DNA from: Anisus vortex
Lineage: Eukaryota > Mollusca > Gastropoda > Planorbidae
Assembly: GCA_949126835.1 (NCBI GenBank)
Contig: OX421499.1
Location: forward strand, 27,160,490 to 27,224,489
Reading direction: 5' to 3'
DNA length: 64,000 bases
Under the pieces are notes generated by a model. It was not told the origin of the DNA. It saw nothing but the letters and a program-made list of their open reading frames with translations, and did no database searches. Positions 1-12,520 of this stretch are shown one piece after another. Made by a program: the position numbers and the translations under genes. Position 1 is the first letter of the stretch, and each line of letters opens with the position of its first letter.

Positions 1-44
1 TAGTCAAAAGCAAAAAAACAAAATAGTAAATTATCCTGTTGAAC

Positions 45-165
45 CAAACTGATCTGTGGGGCCATTGAAGCAGCGTTCATCAGTTTCTGTGGCTATGACA
101 TACTAGAGGATTGGGTGGAGCACAATTAGCCGCCTTTACTTTACCTTAAAAGCACTAAAATATTA
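45..165 (-). repeat. SINE family B, tail fragment
   Basis: This piece reads on the minus strand as the body of a dispersed element containing CTAGTATG, then a stretch close to CCACAGAAACTG. Similar copies lie near 33030, 41265, 48855 and 60205. It lacks the tRNA-like head seen in the copy at 41265-41572. Confidence 0.6.
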
Positions 166-741
166 CATCAATATCAGTTTTACTAGCCGATTTGAAGCAG
201 TACAAAAATAAATATCTTGAGTTTTTACTTCTTGGTTACTTAAAAAATTTAAAGAAAACATTTAATATTTTTGGCTAGTATGATCAAGTTAGATTTAGCC
301 TTCTGGCCTAATAAAATATTTCACTCCTCCATACTTTATGTAAAATATTTAATATTACAAATGCTACAATATTAATAAGCATTAGTAAATCTTTGCTTAA
401 CATGGGGGATTTTTATCAGTTATTTATCTGAAAACTCCATCAAATTTGAGTTCAGTTATTTGAGGGACTATTGACTGTGTTTCTGCACTATCAACACAAA
501 AAAAACAAAATGAAATGGAAGGGAACACGATGACCCAAAAGTAGAGAGTCCTTTTTGAAAGTTTCTGCGATTACTTTCTTAATTAAAATGTAAACATTTT
601 AAGACTATCTGATTTTGCAGAGCAAATTGCAGAATGCAAATGCAGAGTAGGGGGATACATTTTCCAGAACAACTCCGGAATAATGTGAAACAGTAGGCAT
701 ATCTGTGACATTATGCACCTGACAATTTTAAAATGGTTTAC

Positions 742-3700
742 CTGTAAACTTTGCCATGGCTAACAATGACTGAACCATCATCAGACGCTGATGCAAACAA
801 AGGATAATGTTTATGAAATGCAACCTGTCTTAAGGCTTTCTTGTGGTATCTAAGGATTAGGCCAATTCATCAAATATCATATATCTGGTTAAATTATTTT
901 AATAAACTTTTACTTTGCAAATTTTATTTACTCAATTTGGGTAGATAAAATAAATATTATATATTGTTAGATTCAGTGCTTTTTTTGTGACGGTACGTAC
1001 CGGTACGGCGTACCGGAACCTCTTTCAATGTGGGGAAAAAATATTACTTTTCTTGTATTTTAACGTTTATTATTAATTTATTTTATTGTAATTAGTTAAA
1101 ATTGAATTATTTTTAAATCGCGCGCAATAAGAATTAAAATATAAAATCCAAAACTGCTTTAAAAGTTAGGTAATCCATCATTGAGTACCAGCTCCTATTT
1201 TTTTTTACAAAAAAAGAACTGGTTAGATTGTCTTACAGTTACAACTGTGACTATTTTTTCAACTTGAGGTAATATAGAAAAGAAAATAATAAACAAAATA
1301 ACATTGTAAGACAACAATTGTAAGACTATTAATATAAATATCTAATAAAGTACAAGAGATGTAATTTATAGCAACATTGGAAATAATGTCATAAAGAACA
1401 ATGTATAAATGTAAATGTATATAAATGTAAACACACTTATAACAAAGTAATCAGCTTATTCTATAGCTAATGCTAAAACTGTTAGACTTACTTGAGTGTT
1501 TGGTAAGGTTTTGTGGATAGATCCAGGTCAAACCAACAGAGTCTGCTGTCATAGCTTCCAATAATTACATTGTCACCTGTTGCAAACACAAGTGTATACA
1601 TGATCCTACAATGTTAACACTACAACTGGACAGCAATTTAACCATTCAGTCGAATGTTTATCTTATTTGAGATAAAATCTTCCATAGCTAGTGCCCACAC
1701 TTATTTTCATCCGTTGTCTCCCTTATACTCTAAAAGTAAATTTACAAGTTAAAAAAAGGCAAATAACTGAGCTCAGGATGCCAATGAATTATCAATAATT
1801 ATTTTTAACAGCCACCTGCACAAAATGAATCAGAAATATGACAAAAGTACCCAAATTAATGTGGCTTAAGAATAGTTAAAGCATTATAATGTAAGTAATT
1901 TCATCAATCTAAAGACAACATACCACCAGGATGCACATCAATAGAAGATATAAATTTACAGTTGGCCTGCAGTTTTTTGTGAAGTTCTTGTTTGACCAAG
2001 TTGTATATACGTATGTGCTGCTGAGTCTGAAAAAGAAAAATGTATTGTACTTGTGTATATATAGGCCAGGGCTACTAAATAACTAATTAATTTGATGTGA
2101 TGAATGTTATATGAATATAAAAATAAACTAAATTACTTACTGCCACAAAGAAATACGGATGTAAGGGATGAAAGCTAACACGCTGTACCAGACCTTTAGG
2201 TTTTGCAAATGGAGCCTACATAGATATAATAATTGTACCATAACTAAAAATGTATTTTTTGTACATCAATTTTGTATATTATAAAACATAATACTTAGGT
2301 GACCATTACTAATAATAGTAATAGAAGAGAATTATTACAATTAATCAGCAATGCACAAAAACTTGGACAAACTAATTTGTTTAAAATAATAAAACTATTA
2401 CAAATAAAATCATCAAAATGAACTAAAGAAGATAAAGCTGCCCTACCTGTGTTTGACGTTTGGATAGCTGATGAATGAGAACGGCATGACTTTTATTGCC
2501 ATCTTTCTGAACTGTTGCAAAGTAATCTCCTTTGTTGTGCCAAGTAAATTGAACAATATCCTAGCAATGAATGGAAACAAAGGGACAGATAGAAATAATA
2601 AAATAAAAACAAAACATAAAGAACACATTAGTAGAGAGCAGCTAACCTTTGAGTGTGACACTTTAATTCTGAAACCTTTGTCTGTGCCTGTCACATCAAA
2701 TGATGACCATGCCACAAGTGACTTTTCTGTTGCTGAAAAGAATTGTGTATCATTATTTAGGTTACCTCCTTTCCATAAACAAGGAATTAAAAGTTGTATT
2801 AATTAAATGATTAAACGTTGTGTAGATTCATATATTAGTATTAGTACTATTGGTGATAAAAACAGTAATAATTGTTTTAAGTCCAAAATTAAATAATAAA
2901 TTTATGTATAGACCAGTAAAACAAACAAATACATATTGTTAATATTCTATGAAGAGGACATAATTTTTCTACAAGTACAAGATAACTCACATTTTTATTT
3001 AATAGTTATAAGAAAAATATATTATATTCTTTATAACATTCTGCATTTAGCCACCAAGGGTTATTTCCCTTACACAGGGATGTCTTTCTCTTAAGGCTTT
3101 TAGTAGTTTTAGTCTTAAATGGTTAAGATAAATTTACTAAATTAATATTTAAATCTGTGAAATTAAGTGAGAAAAAAATATAAAAGGTTTTTGAATCTCA
3201 GTAGTGGACATCTCATTATTATAATTATAAGGAAAAATATAAGCAAAACTCTAAATTTTGTTTCAAATTATCCTAATATATTATCAGGTCATCATTTTTA
3301 AAAATGATAATGTTTGTGATTGAAACAATATCTTAAAACAAAATGCAGGTACCAAACACACAGCTAAATTTCACAGAAATTGGCTGAAAAGATAAAAACA
3401 ACAAGAAGAACAAATAGTGCACTCACCAGTAGTATCTTCAAAGTTGTTTAATGTGTTATCTGTGTTTGAACAAACAAGTTTGTCTACAAGGCCAGGGTTC
3501 AATAAGACAACATCAGAGCCACTGGGAATAATAAAATCAATTAAAAAACAGTAATCATTATCTGTTACTCTCAAAACTACATTACTGGCAAAGCCTTAAA
3601 ACTAATGACTCAAAATATATTTTTTTCATAACTAAACTTACGACTATCCAATGATTTATAATAAAAATGAACATTGATCAGGTTATTGGGTAAAGTATTG

Positions 3701-6700
3701 TTTAGTAAAGACTCACACTACAGCTGCAACCAAGTTGATGGCTGGGTTTGGATTCCAGGCCACGTAGGTCACTTTACCATTCATTGGGATGGTCTTCATG
3801 CACCGCCCGGTGCTTACTTCCCACAGTTTCACTGTTGTATCGTCTGAACCTGGACAACAACAAGACATCACCACAATATTATTTGATGCACAAATGTAAA
3901 AATATTATTTGATGCACAAATGTACAAATATTATTTGATGCACAAATGTACACCTTTCAGTGGTCAAATGTGCTAAAAAATAAAATAGCAACAATGACAA
4001 TATTTTTAATCAAAATGGAGTCAATAGTAAAAAAAAAGGGAACTTATAGGCCTAATAAATATAACTGTTTGAAAAATTGCGAACCAGAAACAAGCCATTG
4101 TCCCGATGGATCAAGTGAAATACTTCTGACCATATCTTTGTGTCCTTTGTATACCTAGTGAAAAAAAAATGTTACAAGTTTATGATCACATTCACCATCA
4201 CAGTTCTAATATTTTCAAAATCATCGTGGCACATCAGAACACATGGAATCATTAAGGCTTTATTAGTAAACCTATAGTCTTTGATAAAAACAATTTCAGT
4301 ACGACCATTACATAAAAATCCTCATTTTACTGAAATACAAAACATGAACACTTTACATAAACAAAAATGTAAAAGGATTAAATTGCTTAGAAACAACAGT
4401 GGTACTCACCATTCCTTCTTTAGTTGGATAAGGTTGTAAGTCTTTCTTATCAGGTCTTTTTGGTATAAGATCTTCAGGGTTGACATTCATCTTTAAACAA
4501 AACAAGGAAGCAAAATATATCTACATGTCAATCTATATACTATATACTATCTGTATACTAAATTCTTGAAAGTGAATTTAATATTTATTTTTGGACACGG
4601 GTAGAAACAAAAATTTCTTCACTGCAACATACAAAAAGAAATATTTACTTTCATCTTTCTCTGTCTCGCTGCCAAATACAAGTCCAGCAATCTAGAAAAC
4701 CTTTCATTCACAAAGAGACCATATTTAGGAACAGATCGGTAAGCGGAAAACTTTTGTGGTTTGAAATTAATGCGTCTATCTTCTGGTTCTTGTTCATCCC
4801 ATTTGGCTTCCTGCAAAAAAAATAGTTACAAATAGGTACCACAAACAATATTAATAAGTAACTGAAAAAAAACAACAACAATGAAAACATATTGGTTAGA
4901 AACGCCTTTCTTTCTGAAAAAATATTTCTTTTCTTTTTTTTTTTTATTAAATATGTTATAATATAAATATGTTTTGGCTGCATACAAACATTTCATTTAT
5001 AAGAAACCAAACAATTAACAATACCTCTTCTTCATCAAAGAGATACTCTTCAGGTGGATTGAAAGATTCAGAGTGGCCTGGCAGCGGTTCTTTAGGTGCA
5101 GGAATATGCATTCTATATCTTTTAGTTATTTCAGACTAGAGATAAAACAACAAGAGACTAAATATGTCACAGATCCTTAGCAGAATAACTACACACTAAC
5201 TCAATACTAATCTAATGTTTAATAAATACTTATTTTTGTAGCAAAAACATGTATAACTTACTTCAGTGTCCTCTTTCCATAAATCTAGAGATGGGGCATT
5301 TGGATCTTGGGCAAGTTTCATTTTCCTTATCTCTCCTCTTGGTTTCATCCAGCCCATTTTTAATGCATGAACCATTTGGCCAACCTAAGGTGGGCATATA
5401 ATATCAATTGAACAATAATCTTTGTCAAATTAATTATACTGGTAGTATAATAAACATCTTCATTCTCTATGGGATACATGAGGCAGTCAGACAGGTGCAT
5501 TTCGCTGACCTTAAATAACATTACACTAAGAAATAGGACAAAACTAGTAGGACACAATACTCTTCTGTAAAGATGGAGCATCTGTGACCTTTAAAAAAAA
5601 CAAGTCTTTGTACATTGCAATAACTGTAAATCACTGCAAAACAATGAGAGTACATTTTGGAAAAGTAAATGTCCTTAAGATATACAAAATATACAAATAA
5701 ATATACAAACCCTTTGTCTCTCCCACTTAGAAGGTATAAAACTTCGCTTATCTGGGGGTCGACCAGTCACAGGCATGTTCATTACTTCATTGGAGAAAAA
5801 GTCTGTCCATGGCTATAATTAGAAGTAAAAAAAAAATGCAATTCTACTTACTAGTTAGATTTTTCCCAAAGCTTAAAAAGGAATAATAATTTTGGCATTT
5901 AACTAGGGATAAATATTATATATAATGTACACTATTCTTGAGTAACTATTTGAAACAAGAGAAGTAAAGTATAGTAACCCTGTAGATTCATGTTCATCAG
6001 TTTCCAAAACAAACTAAGTTAAACATTGCTATAGGTGCCATAACCATATACTCTATTGAAATGAATCACTACTATACTCATCTATCACCACTAGACTAAC
6101 ATAATTCACCACTACTGTACTATTCTTTGAACTCAATCACAACTTACTTCATAGAGTCCTTCAGGGCCAGAAGGATGTTTTGATTCTTGTAGCCTATGAA
6201 TAGTTTCTACATCGGCATCACTCAGCACAACTTTCTGTCCAGTAAGCTTATTCACCACTGTTCTCCTTTACAATAATACAATAAATAAAGGGAAGCTAAT
6301 ACAATGCATTACAAGTATGAAATAAAAAATAAAGCAGACTATTTCAGAAGTTAGTGTATAATTAAAACTTCACTGACTTCTAAACAAAGAATTGCAAATA
6401 GAAAAGTTTTCCATACCAATAGTTCGGGTCATCCACCTTTTGTAAAAACTCATCTAAAGCATCACCATGGTTTGGTTTTATGAGCTTTCTGCCTTCAATA
6501 TCATAGCCAATGTGTGGATAATCATTGTACCATTCCACTGGAATATTGCCAATTGTGTTGCGAACATCCTAACAATAGAAATGTTAAGTCAATGAAATTA
6601 AAAGCTGGTCATGTGGTAATTTACTCATTCCTTGCCAATCCACGATATATCGTGGATTTGACTCTGCGCTCCGTGCCAATCCACGATATATCGCGGATTG

Positions 6701-9451
6701 TGTTTTCATAGCTTATTTCCTTGCTATAGCCTATTAATTCGTTTTGTATTATCAAACGAATGACAACTCTTTCTGCTTCCTTTTTGCTTGGTTTACTTTT
6801 GGTTTTTAAATAATAATGACGATTTTTAATCGATTTCTGTTTAAACTTTTGTACACAAAGCATAGCCACGCCTACTTGTCAAATTTGCTATTAAAATAAC
6901 TTTTATTGCTAATTATTAATATCTATTCCTCAGATAATAACTTTAAATCATTTAAATCTGGTTTTGAGGACTGTCGGTTTATTTACTAATTAAAGAATTC
7001 AACATTCGTGGTTAGGCCTAGCCCTATGAAAACTATATGGAAAGGTATAGGATCTGCGTTTTCCGGATGATACTAACATTACAAAAATGCGTATAACTCA
7101 GTAACTATATGGGATATTTTTTAAATTTAAAATGCATTCTGATCTGGAATAGATATACTTTTAGTGGTTTTAAGCAGAATAGGATATCTGCTACGCATAC
7201 CATATATAAATCTGTTAAGATCGATTTTTTTGCTCCTTTTTTTTTAAACAAAATTTTGATCTCTAGAATGCGTTAATTCAACAAAACACACAGTTTTTGG
7301 TATAAATCTTTTATATGCTTTATTGTAATTGTATGTGTTGTATTATAATGTCAGTGTAGCAACTGATGTTTGACAATAGCGCAGTAAACAGCCAAACCCT
7401 GTTGAATCATGTTTCCCCAATAGGATTTACCAACGCGCATCATAATGTTTACAAACTGACTTGGGAGTTTAGAGTGGGGGCAGGTGACACAAAATGGGAG
7501 AAAGTATTTTTATGGCTTAACGTCAATGTGCCAAGTTTAAGCTTGATAGAATGATGTTAACATCCAAAGATCAGATTGAACAAAGTTAATATATAAAGGA
7601 TTTTAAAAAAATAATATATATCTTGTGACATTTGAGCATGGAATGGGTTTCTGGGAAACCACACAACAATGTTAAAACTTATATATCAAATGCAAACTAT
7701 GCTTTAACCATAGATATGTACTGGATGTGATAATCTAGTCTCTATGAGAAATTCTTGTAAATTATGAGATATAACAAGAATAATATCCCATTTTAAAGTT
7801 ACCTCTTCATCTGATGAATCATATTCATATTCATCTACTTGATTTTTAGGCTCATCATCTTTGTTCTCAACCTTTTCTTCATTTTCACTGCTATCGCTGG
7901 TTTCATCTTCTTCACTACTAAAATCCTCATCTTCGCTGATACTTTCTTCCTCCTCTTCTGAACTTGTATCATCACTTGAGTCTTCTGAGTTTTCTGAGCC
8001 ATTATCTCCATCCAGCTCCTTTACCTTTGAAACACATCATTAAAAATATTTCCATTCTTTTTGCAAAGATTTCAGTATGAAAAGAAATTGATGCATAAAA
8101 TGAATTTGTTAGAGTTGAATTACACACACACTCATTAGTTAATAAATTAAATTGAATGCAGGGAGGGACATTAATAGCACACTTTCAGTATGTGTATACT
8201 AAAGATAATTTAGGGCTATTTAGGTTCAATCATATTTCATTACCTTAAGAAATTGATCTTCATCATTTTTTTCATCAAGCTGATTTACTTTGCGCTTGCT
8301 GGTTTTTCCATTTAGCGTACGTTCTGAGTTGGTAGGAACTTTCTGAAAAGTATGTACAATTAAAAATGAAAAGCCACTCAGTAAGTGTAGTTAAAATATC
8401 AATTTAGCCTTGTTGTCATTTTTGGTATAAGTATAATATTATAAAAAATGGCTTTAAAAAAAATCTGTTATAAAAAATAATGAGGATTGCATAATACCAT
8501 TTTAAAGCTAATTTTGAATAAAATAAAAATTACAATGCATTTTTGTGAGTTTATCTTTCATGCATAATGTGTCCATCGGCTACCCTACACAGCAACCAGA
8601 TGGCTGCCGCCCAATGGACCATGCGGAAAGGGGCGACCTAAAACAACATGGCGTACAACAATCATCGATGACCTCCACTCTGTTGACATAAACTGGGATG
8701 ACATCAATGCCGTTACAGCCCTGGTTACAGACAGATCTCACTGGTGAACTCTCATTGCCTGATGTTACGAATGGCGCGGGAGGAGCTAAGTCTAAATCTC
8801 ATGCACTGACCACTTCAAAGCGATTTAAAAAATTCTATTATGAATTTATACAGCAACATAGGAATAAAGGCCTAAATAAGATACATAGACAATGTAGAGA
8901 AATATAGGCCTATGGTTATAAATTTCACTAGTCACTAGGGGTGGATACTATTCATTACTGTGATCTATATTTACTATAGTCAGTATTACCATTGGCCATT
9001 GGCAGTATTGCCAGTATTGGCTGGAATGTGAATGTTAGATTTTATTTAAAAAGAGTGCTCTTTTTTTTTAACAAAGCCAAATATGAGGAATCCACTTAAA
9101 GTAAAGGGTTTTGTTTAGGAAGATCATAAAATTACAAAATATTACATATTATAAACAATTATATAAAATAAATGCTATAATAAGTTAAGCTCAATTTTAA
9201 ATAATTCTAAAATGTCTCAAATAAAATACAAATTTAATAAATTTTTTGATTATTGAAATTTAAAAATTCAAATCTTAATTAGCCTTTGCTTTATAACTGG
9301 TCGATTAACAGATTAGGTGTTAAATTTAATAATTATAGGATGAACAACACAAATATATGTCAGTCGTTTTTTAATACTATAGCAATTAATTAAAAAACAT
9401 TTGTTTTAATACCTTAATTTTCGTAGCTGCCATGCCCACTTGTGCTGCCAT
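742..9451 (-). CDS. BOP1: Ribosome biogenesis protein BOP1 (19 exons, 3' end off window)
   Basis: BOP1 works in the nucleolus with PES1 and WDR12 in processing of large-subunit pre-rRNA. Exons, in transcript order: 9413-9451, 8244-8342, 7803-8024, 6417-6568, 6148-6265, 5711-5812, 5262-5384, 5025-5135, 4649-4810, 4410-4490, 4085-4154, 3717-3849, 3427-3521, 2647-2732, 2447-2560, 2141-2215, 1924-2026, 1492-1576, 742-849. All have AG/GT borders and matching phases, giving about 692 residues. Residues 47-120 are acidic and end in [10 protein letters not shown]. The BOP1NT domain follows ([14 protein letters not shown] at 121, then [10 protein letters not shown] and [17 protein letters not shown]). 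WD40 repeats start near residue 404 ([39 protein letters not shown]). Animal BOP1 is roughly 750 residues, so one last exon of about 50 codons is expected beyond base 1. The start ATG at 9451 is followed by an in-frame ATG at 9433. Exon 11 has a weak donor (GTTCGC). Confidence 0.95.
974..1221. mobile_element. hAT-type MITE with perfect 8-bp target duplication
   Basis: The element is 248 bp long. The left end reads CAGTGCTTTTTTTGT and the right end, reversed, reads CAGTTCTTTTTTTGT, so the terminal inverted repeats match at 14 of 15 bases. It is flanked by GTTAGATT at 966-973 and again at 1222-1229, a perfect 8-bp duplication as hAT transposases make. It has no coding capacity. It sits in BOP1 intron 18. 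Inside is a GTAC/CCGG-rich inverted stretch (990-1016). Confidence 0.85.
3876..3951. repeat. 26-bp tandem repeat, about three copies
   Basis: The unit starts ATATTATTTGATGCACAAAT and is repeated almost exactly three times in BOP1 intron 11. Nothing suggests a function. Confidence 0.85.
5525..5595 (+). repeat. CR1-like LINE 3' end fragment
   Basis: The stretch contains a variant of the LINE 3' signature (CAATAATCTTCT, then TAGAAGGAGCGTCTGTAA) found at 10330 and, reversed, at 35870. It lies in a BOP1 intron and is too short to carry coding sequence. Confidence 0.5.
6617..6710. repeat. Pair of 22-bp palindromes (ACGATATATCGT core)
   Basis: A perfect 22-bp palindrome at 6637-6658 is centred on ACGATATATCGT with arms AATCC/GGATT. 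A second copy at 6678-6699 differs by one base and both follow TGCC. They lie in BOP1 intron 3 (6569-7802) and may be the end of an unclassified DNA transposon. No matching opposite end was found in the window. Confidence 0.7.
6720..7800. other. Large BOP1 intron 3, no gene recognised
   Basis: Short unrelated ORFs only. The text has the composition of other intergenic sequence here. I see no domain, splice pair or RNA gene, and no clear repeat match within the window. Confidence 0.5.
8595..8790 (+). pseudogene. RTE-like non-LTR retrotransposon, C-terminal remnant
   Basis: One frame reads [17 protein letters not shown] and later DRSHW, followed by stops. This resembles the tail behind the reverse transcriptase of RTE/BovB-like LINEs (GRPKxTWRRxxxxDL, DRxxWRxLV). 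No RT domain remains. It lies in BOP1 intron 1. Confidence 0.6.
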
Positions 9452-9822
9452 GTTTACATGCGATTATCATAACTTTGTACTTTCAATGTAATTGCCAGAT
9501 AGTTCCGGCAAGATTTGAGATTTAAAACCAAGTCAAAACAGGACTAAAGTTAATTTGGGAAATAATAATTAAAAAAACAACAACATACTTTTAAACATTA
9601 TTTTAACAAATAAGAAACGGTAAAATGATGATATAAGCATAAATCTACACGTTAGGAATATGTTTGTGTTGAAAAGTGAACGCATTCGAGTGACATATTA
9701 ATATTACTAGGCCAGCAATAAATTACTGTCCATATTTTAAAATAATATTGGGCTAAACTATATTAGCCTAGGTCTATGGGTTCCATGACAACTCGTCCAG
9801 CGACACTTATTGGTGTAGCCTA

Positions 9823-10013
9823 CAGGTGCGAAGCCACAGGAGGGGCCGAGGGGAGCTACTCCCCCCCCCCCCCCCTGGAATTTTTGAAAACAAAATTTTC
9901 AATATTTTTTGTCTAAATATGAATTAAATTCCGCTCAAAATTTGGTAAATGTTTGTCAAGCGAAAGTTTAGCCCCCCCCCCCCCCTGGAAAAAAATTTCT
10001 GGCTTTGCCCCTG
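9823..10013. mobile_element. hAT-type MITE, family with CAGGGGCGAAGCCAG ends
   Basis: The left end reads CAGGTGCGAAGCCA and the right end, reversed, CAGGGGCAAAGCCAG. TTGGTGTA follows the right end (10014-10021) and also occurs at 9810-9817, five bases outside the left end, so the insertion probably lies between these copies with small later changes. Two C-runs flank an AT-rich middle. It is the same family as 28848-29034. Confidence 0.75.
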
Positions 10014-10149
10014 TTGGTGTACCGCGACATTGTAGGACAGAAGGGCAATGAGTATGCCTTAAAGTAATAATAATAGGCCTACACAAGGCATTAAACTCTA
10101 ATTTATATAAATACAAACCAATAATAACCTGTTGCAATGCATAAAAACT

Positions 10150-10395
10150 CTTTCCTTCTTTCCTTATATCCATTATGCTAGAACAAATGCATATGAGTAC
10201 TCTTTCTTCCCTAGTGGCATTCGGGCATGGAATGGGTTGCCTTAACAAACCAGGAAAAACAGTAACTTAATTAAAACCATTTAAAACATTAATAAAAATG
10301 CAAGACTAGACTCGGATCACGGATGAGAGTAGGACCCAATAATCTTCTTTATAGAAGGAGCGTCTGTAATGTATAAAAGATAAGATAAGAAATAA
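10150..10395 (+). pseudogene. CR1-like LINE, 3' end copy
   Basis: A broken frame reads TNAYEYSFFPSGIRAWNGLP, the same C-terminus as the open LINE at 35838-37590. It then runs through the shared 3' untranslated region (AATAATCTTCTTTATAGAAGG) into a short AAGATAAGATAAG tail. It is a 5'-truncated, inactive copy. Confidence 0.8.
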
Positions 10396-10724
10396 AAACA
10401 TAAGCAATAGCTGCCTTAATGTTCCGCATATTAAACATATTTAAAAAAAAACCATAATAATAAATAAAATATTTGATAATTCTTATTTTTTAATAAGCTT
10501 TCAGAAAATGTACAAATTAGATATTCGATATATAGGCACGACTTATCCTTTAAGAATGGTGAAAGGGGGAAGGAGGACTTTCATATTAAGAATCTCACTG
10601 TGGATAGACTGTCTCGGGGTTTAGTGGGGACTCTGGGTATAGGCCTTCATATGTACACGTGTAGGTTTAGAGTTTTAAAATATGTGGCGGTAGATGAATC
10701 AATTATAATTGTTTGATAGAAGAA

Positions 10725-10818
10725 ATGTCGCACGGTAGACGAATTGTCTGGTAGACGAACTGTCGCTGTCGACAATTTGTCTGGTAGACGAACTGTAGCG
10801 GTAGACGAATTATCTAGC
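10725..10818. repeat. Degenerate GTAGACGAA tandem array, left part
   Basis: Imperfect units built on GGTAGACGAA(C/T)TGTC recur about every 17-25 bases. The same array resumes after the hAT element at 12350, so the transposon landed inside it. Confidence 0.7.
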
Positions 10819-12349
10819 CAGGGGTCTCCAAACTTTGCAGCCCGAGGGCCGCATTAACTATCAAACAGCAGTTCGAGGGCCGACTACACACTCGAGGTCC
10901 AAAAAAATAAATAAATCAAAACTTGGATATTATTTTTAATTATTTATTTAATATAATTTTATTCCTTTTTTTTTTGATAACACATTGATACACTCCACAT
11001 GAACATCTGTATTAGTGGGGATGGTGAAATAGTTTAATTTCTGGATGCCATTTCTGGCTTTAGATTTGATGTCCCTAACATCAACAGTGATCTGAGATTA
11101 ACATCGGACAAATTTGTTCTAAAATTGTTCTTCGCGTATTTCATTCTTCAAAATGTTGTTCACGAAGGTATGTTGTTCCAAAGATTGAAAGTTACCTTGA
11201 TGCAAAAGTTTTGACATTAATAAAGTCTTCCTTGGGCAATAAACTTGTAAAAACTACCAATCCTTCTATGAACGGGTCCCTAAATGGGTCATTTGCTTGC
11301 AAATCAATGACCTCCAGCTGCAATTCATCTGAGCAACTGGCCACATCTGCTTCAAATGGCTTTCACTTCCTCTGCCTCGAATCCAAGTCAGAAAACCGCT
11401 CCTGAAACTGCAACTGGAGGTCTCGCATGCAAATAACGTGAGTAACTCGGCTGTTGCTTCCTCCATGAAGACCTTGTTCTGCTCAAAGTGCGTCAAGTTG
11501 TTGGCCTGTACTTGTTCCAAAAACAGGACACGTTTGCATCTGAAAGCCTTTAGGTGGTGTATAGATCAGAAACTAGATTTTCCTTTCCTCTGCTTGTATA
11601 TTTAGGCTCAGAAAATTTAAATGACTAAGCTTAGTTATGTCGGCAGCAAATTAAATGTCAATTTCCATACCCTCTCTTCATCAAACAGTAAAATGATTGT
11701 GGCTTGCCTTTACTATCCAGGAGGTCATCTATTTTCTTTCTTAATTTAGATACTCTGCTCAGAACTTTCTCAACACTTAGCCATCTTACTGTAATATGTT
11801 AAATCTTGCAATTCTGTGACTGTATCTTTCAACATGTCTATGAACTGTCTATGGTTGAGAACATGTGACTTTATTAAATTCACCATCTTCACCACACGAT
11901 TCAGTACACTTCTAATGTCCAAATATTTAGCACTCAAAGCTTGCTGGTGAATAATACAGTGCAGAAACATTGGTTGTGGAATGTTTTTCTCAGTACACAT
12001 CTGCTTCATTTGTCCAACCAAGCATTTCTGTATGCCACCCATGTGCTTTCCTCTATCAACAATCAGGCAATTGAGGTTAGATTAGTCCAATATATTATTA
12101 TAGATAAAATCAGCAAATGTTTTTTTTTTTTTAAACTCATTGAATATATCCTCGTGGTAAAAGTGCCATACATGCACCACTGCGCGCCTCTATTTTAATT
12201 CGATAAAAACAAAACGTTCAATAAGAGGCGGCTGATCTTGGCAGGGTAGGCCTACAGGTAAATTTCGTAGATGAAAATGTCTCCGCGGGCCGGATGAGAG
12301 GGCCTCGCGCGCCGCATCTGGCCCGCGGTCCGTAGTTTGGAGACTCCTG
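10819..12349 (-). mobile_element. hAT transposon, GTF2IRD2-like transposase, decayed
   Basis: The ends are CAGGGGTCTCCAAACT at left and the reversed CAGGAGTCTCCAAACTACGG at right. Transposase pieces lie on the minus strand at 11266-11520 (EQVQANNLTHFEQNKVFM) and 11770-12042 (FLHCIIHQQALSAKY, a typical hAT core motif), separated by frameshifts and stops. The same family lies in opposite orientation at 25725-27613. An 8-bp target duplication is not clear. The flanks belong to one tandem array, which supports the borders. It cannot encode an active enzyme. Confidence 0.8.
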
Positions 12350-12520
12350 TGCAGACGAACTTTCGCGGTAGACTAATTGTCCGGTAGACCAACTCTCGCA
12401 TAAGACGAATTATCTGTAGACGTAGTGTCGTTAGGCGAGAAGTCGTGGTAGACGTAATGGCTGTAGACCTACTTTCTGTAGACGAAGTGTTGTAGACGAA
12501 AAGTTTGTAGACCAGTTGTC
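12350..12520. repeat. Degenerate GTAGACGAA tandem array, right part
   Basis: This continues the array at 10725-10818, with units such as GTAGACGTAGTGTCG and GTAGACGAAGTGTTG. Unit spacing and sequence are loose. Confidence 0.65.

Noticed and set aside
7861..8043. Plus-strand Ser/Leu-rich ORF
   Set aside because: It is the reverse strand of the acidic BOP1 exon at 7803-8024.
9858..9985. Long C-runs as assembly gaps or errors
   Set aside because: They lie at matching places in a MITE whose sibling copy has shorter C-rich stretches there. They may be inaccurate in length but are part of the element.
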